From Isohypsibius dastychi (Eukaryota > Tardigrada > Eutardigrada > Parachela > Isohypsibiidae), in assembly GCA_034696485.1 (NCBI GenBank), contig JAQIWT010001408.1, positions 1 to 10,918 on the forward strand: 10,918 nt of DNA, read 5' to 3'. The translations under genes and the position numbers were made by a program. The notes below the pieces were generated by a model. The model was not told the origin of the DNA. It made no database searches and saw only the letters and a list, made by a program, of their open reading frames with translations. How positions within the stretch are numbered: position 1 is the stretch's first letter; each line of letters opens with the position of its first letter. Shown piece by piece: positions 1 to 6,987 of the stretch.

Positions 1-7
1 TGGTGGT

Positions 8-26
8 CCCCCCCCCCCCCCCCCCC
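8..26. repeat. 19-nt poly(C) tract
   Basis: An uninterrupted run of 19 C lies at the left edge of the window. It is the longest of five G/C homopolymer tracts of 13 nt or more seen here. It is outside any gene I can support. Its true length may be uncertain, because such tracts are prone to sequencing and assembly error. Confidence 0.95.
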
Positions 27-341
27 GTGACAGAAGAAATTGGGGCTACTACCCTCTAATGACACCAACGTTGAACGTCACAGATGTATAAGCAACCAGA
101 CAAACCTTACTTTGGTTTTACTGTAGTTTGTAGCTAGGCTATGTGCAACTCGCTCAGTGCCACGTGACGGCACAACTTTCAGCCTGATTCGACGTATTTG
201 TAAACGTACGACTGTACCACATCGCAAAGATGGATTGTTTCGGATCGGGTTATTGTATATATCAGTCTCAGTCCGATATCTTTGTATGCTCTACATTGAT
301 TCTTTACGATAGCCGTGAGCTTGTACCATGTTTGTAACAAG

Positions 342-347
342 TTTAAT
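342..347 (-). promoter_or_regulatory. possible poly(A) signal (ATTAAA)
   Basis: TTTAAT on the plus strand reads ATTAAA on the minus strand, about 93 nt beyond the stop codon of the MULE/ZSWIM-like gene. No AATAAA occurs on that strand nearer the stop. The hexamer is common in A/T-rich flanks, so this is a weak call based on position. Confidence 0.35.
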
Positions 348-439
348 CAACTCCTTTGATTAGAAGGCAGTAACGTTTAGGTAAATAAAGTTTACCAAAA
401 ACAGAGCTGACAAAAGAATATCTGCAAAATCCAAGTTTT

Positions 440-2873
440 TCAAATGAATTTCGATTCACTGCATACTGCCGTAGATCCGGTAGATTTCCGTTTGCATCTC
501 TTATGAGTTCCAAGTGGCCGCTTCATTGAAGGTACATGATAGCCGCAATCATGTACTTCTTTCTCTAGAAGACCGGTGTCACCGATCATGTGCTTCTCTA
601 TTTCTTCAAGCTTGCGATAAATAACTTGAAATTCCACCGAGCCAAATGACGCAGCTTTACTGGCGATTCTCTTGCAAATTTTGGTTGCTGCTGAGAAACG
701 TTGACCAAGAGATCGCATGGAACTACTGATGGGACTAACGACATGACTGTCTTGATTGTCACTAGAGGGACCAGGAGCATCTTCTGAATCAGAATCTGGA
801 AATATCTCTTGGTCCGTAACTCCATTCAATGCCGCGCGCAGCATTTCGGTCGAAATGCTTCCATCTGTTTCGTCCGACACATTGACACGCCGGTGCCATT
901 TTTGGATTATGTCCGAAATATCAAATAACTGAATCTTCAGATAATTTCTAGTTGCTAAAATATGGCGACAACATACACCAAAAACCGTGCTGATGTAACA
1001 TGTGCAATTCAATCCACCATTTACCAAGGATACTTCGTATGCCCTGTGGGCACTGTCAGTTGTACTATAAACTTCCCACTCATCCACCGATGGATTACGG
1101 ACAGCAAAGGTTGATTTTACGAACAAATCGAATTGTTTTTTGACAATTTGCGCGGCGTATGACGTCAAAGAGGATCCCACTAATAATCCAATTTGACGAT
1201 AGACTTCCGGGAAATCGTGCATAATCAGATTTTTTGTGCAGTTCACGAAATCCTGGTACTTTGCCAGACACGTTTTGTGCGACAGAACCTCGAGCAGAAA
1301 TTGAACCGATTCATGAAGGTGGTACTTATTACCAATTTTCCTTCCGTGTGATCGCATTGCACACTTCAGCATTAGGAACCACCTCTCGACACGATTAGTT
1401 GTGTTGTTACCCAAAGTACGGAGACTGTTACGGTTGAATGCCGCCCATCGTGTTTTGATTGGTTTCCAGTTTTTCGTGTAGTATAAGGCTAGTTCCGGTG
1501 TAGCTTGCTTGAGAAATCCATTTTCATTTTCTTCAAACATTTCTTTCATGCGGGAATACAGCAGTTTGCGGAACAAAGATATAAGCGCGTCTTTGTCCAG
1601 TCCACTTAACTGGTGTTGCTGCTTGATTCGCGCAATCAACGTCTTCATCGTATGGAATGCACACAGTAATATTTCCACTCCATTCAACATTTCGGATAGT
1701 AGTCCAAACTGGGTGAAATCTTGATCCACAAAAACACAAGATATGCTCGGCCATTCTGGATTCATGGTCATAAAAATATTCAAAAAATCACGAACGACCG
1801 CTTTCTTTTCGTGGCGCATGAACCCCATTGCAACTGGTAACCCGAATCCATTCTTGTCCTGACCCAGAATACTGTAAAAACAACGAAAACTTTGTGAATT
1901 GACGAGAGAAGCGATCGACGCCGAGTACAGTTCTCCAAAGAATTCTTTCGCAAAGTAGGTCCGTCCTCCAATAGGTTTCACGTGAGACTTAAGGCTTACT
2001 ATGCAAAAGAATCCCTGGGAGAACATTCACGTATGAAAATTTAGTATACCTGTACAGGCAATAATCTTCATTGTTCAATCGATAAGTGCTGTCCATGAAT
2101 AACACCTCATGGTTATTTTCGAAATTCTTTCGCATAGTAGTCATTTGCAAATATATCAAATCCAAACTATTGATTTTCGTGTCAACTATTTTTTCCACAA
2201 TGACGCCGGGATCATCTTGTTTGAGTTTGAGTAGAACGTCCTCCAACAACTGATTTTCATCTTTTTCTCCATTCACCGTTTTTCTGTGACTGGTCAGCAC
2301 ATTCGCAACATCTTTGGTTGTAACCACACCAGGTGTTTGCAGAAGCGATCTGTCCTCAGTAATCTTGCATGCAATCCGACGTGGCGTTACCTTCAATTTC
2401 AATAAAGCAGAAGTTTCATTTCTTTCAGATGTCGACATCTTTCTATGTTGTGGATAAAAACTGGCCATTTCAGTGGAAATGTGATGAACAGTGTGTTCAG
2501 ACTCTGCAGATATGTCAGTCACTTGTAGAGCATCATCAATGATTTTCATCTTTATGATCACTGGGCAATTCATCTTAGTCGTGCATTGGTTCATACGAAC
2601 TCGATCTTTCTCGCACAAGTTTCGCTTTTTCGCGTAAACACCTCCATGCTTGCAGCGCCAAAGTATGGAACTGTGTTTAAACACATTCCATAGTGGATTG
2701 GTTGCTCGTAATTTTGGTTGGCCAGATGCTATAACAAATAGTTGATTTGTGTCAATCCCGTAGTCCTTGACAGCCCGCAAGGCTAACATCTCATTTGCAA
2801 ACCGATCTCCTTTTTGCAACATTTCTTCGTTTTTTCGTGTTGAGGGGTTTTCTATAATCCAGTTTTTGTACAT
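440..2873 (-). CDS. MULE-type transposase / ZSWIM3-like protein, two exons
   Basis: Exons 2873..2050 and 1871..440 join with phase 2 into an intact frame of 751 codons plus stop. The ATG at 2873 has an in-frame TGA five codons upstream (2886-2888) and no splice acceptor between, so the start is well supported. Seen in order: a FAR1/FLYWCH-like zinc region (Cys74, Cys103, His127, His130); a DDE core with Asp261 in MDSTY, Asp324 in VFVDQD, His348 in CAFH and Glu437 in NRVERW; a SWIM finger CTC...CRH (Cys564, Cys566, Cys576, His578); a basic C-terminal tail (HKRCKRK). This order is that of Mutator-like transposases and of the animal ZSWIM1/3 proteins derived from them. The DEWEVY segment before the SWIM finger resembles ZSWIM3. 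Nuclear DNA binding is likely. Retained acidic residues argue for a recent or active transposase, but no terminal repeats were found, so a host gene cannot be excluded. Confidence 0.85.
1872..2049 (-). other. intron of the MULE/ZSWIM-like gene (178 nt)
   Basis: The donor reads TACAG|GTATAC and the acceptor TTGTTTTTACAG|T. The upstream exon ends in phase 2 (AG) and the downstream exon supplies T, giving AGT (Ser275). The joined reading DYCLY-S-ILGQDKNGFGLPVA matches the strand following the first catalytic Asp in MULE proteins. A closer acceptor at about 2015 would leave a 35-nt intron but runs into a stop. Confidence 0.85.
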
Positions 2874-3250
2874 AAAACAATGTTGTCACGCAACAATTCC
2901 ACTGTTTCAAATCGGCATGAAATAATCTGATCAAGGTGTGATAGGCTTTATTAGGGGCTGAGTGTATTTTGCCAAGCTGATTTCGATACGCACAGCCTAA
3001 ACGGGAGGAGAGGAGACAGTGGCAAGAAATTTACTTGTATATAAAAATCCTAATGAAATCTTGACGTCGCCACTTCCAGCATCTCTACCACGAGATCTCC
3101 CAGCCATGGCTCCAATTCGTTGTTGTCTTGTAGCTATCAGACTAACTTCCAATGTCATCTTGCAGCAAACCAAGTGGCAGTCCGGTAACCCCCGGCCCCA
3201 AGGGGGGGGAGGTGAACTACCAAGGGCATAAAAAAATAAAAAATAAAGTT

Positions 3251-3263
3251 GGGGGGGGGGGGG
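3251..3263. repeat. 13-nt poly(G) tract
   Basis: Thirteen G follow an A-rich stretch (AAAAAATAAAGTT). A shorter run of eight G lies about 40 nt to the left (3202-3209), so this is a G-rich patch with potential for quadruplex folding on the plus strand. Confidence 0.95.
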
Positions 3264-3344
3264 TTGCTAGGTGTAGCGAAGCGGGGGAATCTCAACTGGA
3301 ACTGGACTTTCCGCAGTAAACTACAAAAAACTCAATTGAAAACT

Positions 3345-3420
3345 ACCACGTTTCTATCACGTGACCACGTTTTCATTACGTGACCACATTTCAATCACGC
3401 CACCACATACCACGCACGCC
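3345..3420 (+). repeat. four tandem copies of a 19-bp unit
   Basis: Units at 3345-3363, 3364-3382, 3383-3401 and 3402-3420 are each exactly 19 nt. Each begins ACCAC(G/A) and ends CACGTG, TACGTG, CACGCC or CACGCC. The first two differ at few positions and the last is the most diverged. The first unit creates a CACGTG E-box. Periodicity and lengths are read directly from the sequence; the role is unknown. Confidence 0.85.
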
Positions 3421-3456
3421 GGTCAGCTCGACGTAGTTACTACATCACGCACATTT

Positions 3457-3472
3457 CATCACGCGCGTGATG
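3457..3472. repeat. 16-bp perfect palindrome
   Basis: CATCACGCGCGTGATG is its own reverse complement. It lies 36 nt to the right of the 19-bp tandem repeat and reuses the same CATCACG motif, so the two may have a common origin. Confidence 0.9.
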
Positions 3473-3639
3473 TGGTGTGAACGTGATTCACATCTATACT
3501 TAACACAGTGACAAAACAACGGAAAAAATCTGGAAAACAAGTGCTTATTTCACATTCCATTTTTTCCGAAAAAAGTGAACAACAAAGCTGTTTGGATCAA
3601 AGAGCCCGCCACAAAGAGATGTTTGCCGACAAAAGGTGT

Positions 3640-3763
3640 CCGACGAACGTGTCCGCCGGCAATCGTACCAGACAACCGGACAATTTGGTCGGCTATATCA
3701 GCCGACGAAAGTGTCCGGGTGTCCGATCGGACACCGGACAACCGGACACTTTCTTCGGCTACA
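3640..3763. repeat. two-copy ~64-bp repeat containing a nested hairpin
   Basis: CCGACGAA(C/A)GTGTCCG occurs at 3640-3655 and 3702-3717. GACAACCGGACA occurs at 3671-3682 and 3737-3748, and TCGGCTA at 3689 and 3755, so a unit of 62-66 bp is present twice. Inside it, 3701-3718 pairs with 3742-3759 (17 of 18 positions). The loop contains a perfect 16-bp palindrome, GTGTCCGATCGGACAC, at 3719-3734. The whole 3701-3759 stretch can fold into a long hairpin. Confidence 0.85.
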
Positions 3764-3811
3764 CACGGAAGATGCAAGCGAAATTATGCGAAGGATGGCG
3801 CGCGAATACAA

Positions 3812-3840
3812 GATGTAATCCGATCCGATCGGATTACATC
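3812..3840. repeat. hairpin with 13-bp perfect arms
   Basis: GATGTAATCCGAT at 3812-3824 and ATCGGATTACATC at 3828-3840 are exact reverse complements separated by CCG. This is the third strong dyad within 400 bp, and it shares the central CGATCGG core with the palindrome at 3719-3734. Confidence 0.9.
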
Positions 3841-4640
3841 ATTGACAACAACGACAACGGAGAGGCGTGTATTGCCGCCCAGCGCAGTCTGGCTAATGAT
3901 TTTCTGGTGATTTTGGGGAGCCTGACCGATAACAGCACTGACTGCGGATCACCTGTTATAAACCCGACTGTAGCTCCTACAACCTCAACCGCTGCTGCAA
4001 TTTCAACCACTTTGGCGTCTGGCTCATTAGACACAACGATGGGTGCTGGAATCTATTAGGGCAAATTCGATTCGAAAAATTCGTGATGACTCATTTTTAC
4101 TCAACCTGAAAACTGTACAATACACATCACAGCCAAACCTTTTCTGCTTACAATGATCCAAACCAATCGAATCGTGTGTTTCCCCCATTATTTTGGTTTT
4201 CATTCACGTGATTGATGATAATTATTCGTACTAGTCACGTAACGGGTGTTTCTTTCCCGCCATTCTATTACTATATTACTATTCGTTCCATTTTATATTT
4301 TATTCTATTACTACTCCATGTCACCGTATCTAAACGTTTGGTAAATCGTCTGTAAATAATGAACGAATGCGGCTCGATACCTCCAGACTCTCGTCACCGT
4401 GAAAACGTAGAGCACTGTTGAGATCAAAACATTAATCTAACGTAAGTTCTAACGTTTTCCATTACGAGGAATTTGCTCGAGCAATGTATCTGACAGCTCC
4501 AAAAAGGCATGAGTGCCATTTTTGTATGTACTTATGTCATGAGTCACGTACCAACTGAAAACCTCATTGAAACGATTGCCTGTCCATATCACATCACTCA
4601 CATCACAACGCTTGAACTACGGGAACCACTCTGTACTGTT

Positions 4641-4646
4641 TTTATT
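4641..4646 (-). promoter_or_regulatory. poly(A) signal (AATAAA) of the ubiquitin-like gene
   Basis: TTTATT on the plus strand reads AATAAA on the minus strand, about 116 nt after the stop codon at 4762-4764. Position and hexamer fit a short 3' untranslated region. Confidence 0.55.
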
Positions 4647-4761
4647 GGCGCGACAATCGCGTTTACCTATACGTTAAAAAAAAATAAAATAGGACCATTG
4701 CCTGGATGGTGGTGCTATGAGCCTGCGACAAAACTTGAATCTGATTTACATCGAGATTTTT

Positions 4762-5570
4762 TTATGAAAAGTGTCTCACTAAAGTGCGGATGCCACCAAG
4801 CAAGTGAAATATCACAGTCAAGAAAGACAGACAAACAATAGAAAGCAGATCATAGTCCTCCTCATCTTCGGCAATTCCTAGTCCAACATAGACCCATGAC
4901 GATACAAGAGCAAATCCTCCCATCGCCAATAACGCACAACCAAGATTGGATATCTCTCCGTCATAATCGGGTGCGTCGCCGGCGTTAGTTTCACGATTGA
5001 CCGGTCTACTCATGAACACCTACGAACAGCAATACACGTAAGGGAACGAAAATTTTGAGAGGAAAGCAGAGGTGTATGTTTTTTGAAAATTCAGATGAAC
5101 ACAGTGCGGAAAATTAAGTTAACAATAGGATTTTCTGATTCTTTAATTTCAGAATATAAATTCCGTTCCTTAAATCTTGGAAGAATAAGGCAGTACCTGA
5201 TGAGAAGCCTACCTGGATAACGGTGTCGCTGGTAACAGAGTGTTCAGCCAGAGTTGATTCATTTGGTCGAAGTGGTCGTCCCAAGTACAGCAGCTGCGCA
5301 ACTAGAGCGGATCCCGGTGGTGTCCTTGGGTTAACATGATTCTCCAGAATATGAGCAACTGTAGTCGAGGACGGAAGGGTTATGTTTTCTGAGTGGCCAT
5401 CGGGAAATTGCAGACGAACAGTCAGTAGATCTGATGTGAATGCGCCAGGAGGTGGTGCAGTCGTCATCGCTGATTTCTTGCCATGAATTGAATAAATCCG
5501 ATCATTGGCATCCTTAAGTCCAAAATGGTGTTGAAATATCACTGAGATGGACTGTTGAAGAGCAGGATTA
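4762..5570 (-). CDS. ubiquitin-like domain protein with two C-terminal membrane segments (partial, TMUB-like)
   Basis: Two exons are supported. 5570..5213 has the acceptor TTTTTTGCAG|T, entered in phase 2. 5019..4762 ends in TAA. They join in phase 0 over a 193-nt intron with donor CCAG|GTAGGC and acceptor TTCGTAG|GTG. The first exon carries a ubiquitin-like fold running from LLTVRLQFPDGHSENITL through QLLYLGRPLRPNESTLAEH to TVIQV. The second carries two hydrophobic stretches (GCALLAMGGFALVSSWVYVG and LLSIVCLSFLTVIFHLLGG) split by an acidic loop EDEEDYD. A UBL followed by paired C-terminal membrane helices is the plan of the TMUB1/2 proteins of ER-associated degradation; the match is architectural, not a firm orthology. 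Translation could start at an in-frame ATG at 5467 (170 residues), or upstream exons may exist beyond 5570. Expected location: ER membrane, UBL in the cytosol. Confidence 0.7.
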
Positions 5571-5624
5571 CTGCAAAAAACTGTAGAAGAAGAAACCAAA
5601 CTGTAAAAACGAAAACAGTGTAAG

Positions 5625-5681
5625 GTAACTTCATGGAGTAACCACTGCCGAAGTTACTGGGGAGTTACTGGATGTGGTAAC
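5625..5681. repeat. cluster of five GTTAC/GTAAC motifs
   Basis: GTAAC or its reverse complement GTTAC starts at 5625, 5638, 5653, 5664 and 5677, spaced 11-15 nt apart. Four more follow at 5735, 5754, 5845 and 5946. Two copies are part of a longer direct repeat, AGTTACTGG (5652-5660 and 5663-5671). Placement upstream of the minus-strand ubiquitin-like exon suggests a regulatory site array, but this is inference. Confidence 0.6.
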
Positions 5682-5914
5682 CGTAAAAGCAGCATGGTAT
5701 TATCATCTGGGCCTTTCTGAACCTCGACGTTTGGGTTACATGAAGTCTTCAGAGTTACGCACGTACTGTTTTGCCTTGACGAGAAACATGTTTATCTTTC
5801 ACAGTTGATCACACTTCCGAGTCAGTAAGCTGCAAGCGGGTTTGGTTACTTCTTTGGCGCGGAAATGGAATGCAAAATGCGAAGCTTACAAAGACGGTGA
5901 TTTGGTACTTCATT

Positions 5915-5930
5915 CCCCCCCCCCCCCCCC
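5915..5930. repeat. 16-nt poly(C) tract
   Basis: Sixteen uninterrupted C lie between the ubiquitin-like gene and the plus-strand gene, outside any supported exon. Confidence 0.95.
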
Positions 5931-6144
5931 GCATTTACTGCCGTTGTTACCTTATGAGTCTGAATTTGCTTAGAGAACTCGAACTAAAATTATGAAGTGT
6001 GATCGAGCTATCAAGATGGACGCAAGACGCAGATGCCGGGTCGTCGTGCAAATCTTGAGGCAGAAAGTATAAAGACCAGATGCAAAAGGCCAGAAAAACT
6101 CAGCCGGCAATTCAGAGATTGCTTGACAAAACAAAGCGGAATAA

Positions 6145-6685
6145 AAAGAGAAAGATTCACGGGATCTGACCCCGACCCTGTTCATGGAATTGACAGAATT
6201 CGATTCATGGAGCAACGTTGCCCTTCACGGAGCTGACCCTTGTGTGATACAGATTTTCGAAGTGAAGGGCACCCTGAAACCATTCGTTGGACAACCAAAA
6301 GGGGAACCGCCAAAACCGCAATTGGGGGGGGGGGGGGGGTTGGTTTTGCCACTGAGTTGGTGCATTTCATGAGCACCAAGATGGAGTTTCTCTTCTGGAG
6401 AAACTGACAGGCTCGCGTAATTTCCGGACAGTAACGAAGCGGCATGATCCGTATCTTCGTGGGATTCTCATTCGAATGTTTTCTATCACTGTGTTGAATG
6501 CGACAACCAGGAAGGCTTGGCTGATGGAGGAAGTCGTGACTCGCATGCCTCAGATTTCAGGCAAAGAGCACCCGGATGCCGTTTGCTGCTCTATATTGCT
6601 GACCGAGTCCTGGGAACAAAATATGCTGGTGACACCACTTGTTTCGCCAAGATTGCGCGCGGTTCTCAAGACGCTGCTTGAATAA
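6145..6685 (+). CDS. C-terminal exons of an unrecognised, probably helical-repeat protein
   Basis: I do not recognise this gene. One exon is open from 6145, after an in-frame TAA at 6142-6144, to 6261; its own 5' boundary is not resolved, and an ATG at 6184 is in frame. The second exon is 6374-6685. The proposed intron, GAA|GTGAAG ... CATTTCATGAG|CAC, is 112 nt, phase 0, and removes a 16-nt G tract. Joined, HGADPCVIQIFE runs into HQDGVSLLEKLTGSRNFRTV, then RHDPYLRGILIRMF and a leucine-rich tail ending in RLRAVLKTLLE. The pattern looks like alternating amphipathic helices of the armadillo/HEAT kind, but no motif identifies the family. About 130 residues are visible; earlier exons would lie to the left. 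It converges on the neprilysin gene. The intron could instead end at 6356 with a different phase, so exon limits are tentative. Confidence 0.45.
6324..6339. repeat. 16-nt poly(G) tract
   Basis: Sixteen G in a row fall inside the proposed 112-nt intron of the plus-strand gene. If this stretch were exonic it would encode polyglycine, and any length error would break the frame. Confidence 0.95.
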
Positions 6686-6686
6686 A
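6681..6686 (+). promoter_or_regulatory. poly(A) signal overlapping the stop codon
   Basis: The last codons read CTT GAA TAA and continue AAC, so AATAAA at 6681-6686 includes the TAA stop (6683-6685). No other AATAAA is seen on the plus strand in the next 200 nt. If used, the 3' untranslated region would be only a few tens of bases. Confidence 0.5.
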
Positions 6687-6867
6687 ACGAGGATTTTGTG
6701 TGTGATTCCATATTATTCTTGCGAAGGTTTGTTTTCTTACTCCTTAACAACGGTTGTTGTTTCCAGTAGCAGTTTGGGTTTGAATACAGTTATTAACGGT
6801 GAGTGGGTGATTTGTTGAACAGGCTCGCGGACTATCTTGTTTTATCGATCCTTTCAATACGGTGAAC

Positions 6868-6873
6868 TTTATT
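6868..6873 (-). promoter_or_regulatory. poly(A) signal (AATAAA) of the neprilysin-like gene
   Basis: TTTATT on the plus strand is AATAAA on the minus strand, about 115 nt after the TAA at 6988-6990. This is the usual distance for a compact gene and leaves less than 200 nt between the two convergent transcripts. Confidence 0.6.
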
Positions 6874-6987
6874 TCGGTGACTTTGCGAAGATAACTCGGC
6901 CAAATGGAAGACAATTCCAGATTTGTGTTCTCCCATTATGTGCTGCGATTAAGTTGATGTGGAAATAGTTTCTGGAAGCTACATTCA

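Larger units (their letters stand above)
1..439. other. non-coding flank downstream of the MULE/ZSWIM-like gene
   Basis: No coding exon can be supported in these 439 bases on either strand. They hold the poly(C) tract, a CACGTGAC motif inside a short GTGCC...GGCAC dyad at about 157-173, and a possible poly(A) signal for the minus-strand gene. I looked here for a terminal inverted repeat matching the other side of the transposase gene and found no convincing match by eye. Confidence 0.6.
2874..4761. other. 1.9-kb gene-free region with repeats and palindromes
   Basis: No exon with family resemblance or matching splice sites was found between the start of the MULE/ZSWIM-like gene and the 3' end of the ubiquitin-like gene. 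The part from 3190 to 3840 is packed with G tracts, a tandem repeat and strong dyads, listed separately. The part from 4060 to 4760 is A/T-rich, with TATTACTAT-like runs around 4260-4320. An open frame at 3508-4059 starts with GTG, is threonine- and alanine-rich at its end and lies over the palindromes; it is not accepted as a gene. Confidence 0.6.
5571..6144. other. non-coding interval between the ubiquitin-like gene and the plus-strand gene
   Basis: No exon could be supported here. It should contain the promoter or first intron of the minus-strand ubiquitin-like gene and the upstream part, perhaps an intron, of the plus-strand gene. Its left half is rich in GTTAC/GTAAC motifs and its middle holds a 16-nt C tract. 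Short open frames at 5970-6236 on both strands have no recognisable features. Confidence 0.55.

Noticed and set aside
2015-2049. A 35-nt GT...AG intron in the MULE/ZSWIM-like gene (donor at 2049, acceptor CTCCCAG at 2015)
   Set aside because: The phases do not match: joining gives an early stop. The acceptor at 1872 restores frame and family similarity instead.
3508-4059. 183-codon plus-strand open frame with internal repeats
   Set aside because: It starts at GTG, overlaps the palindrome cluster, and its peptide repeats simply mirror the DNA-level duplication. Two other frames in the same stretch are also open, which points to repeat composition rather than coding selection.
4509-4841. 110-codon plus-strand open frame beginning with ATG
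   Set aside because: It overlaps the last exon of the ubiquitin-like gene antisense, has no domain-like pattern and an erratic composition.
5970-6236. Open frames on both strands (81 and 67 codons)
   Set aside because: Basic or hydrophobic but without motif, splice sites or neighbours that fit. The plus-strand frame could hide an upstream exon of the unrecognised gene, but nothing supports a boundary.
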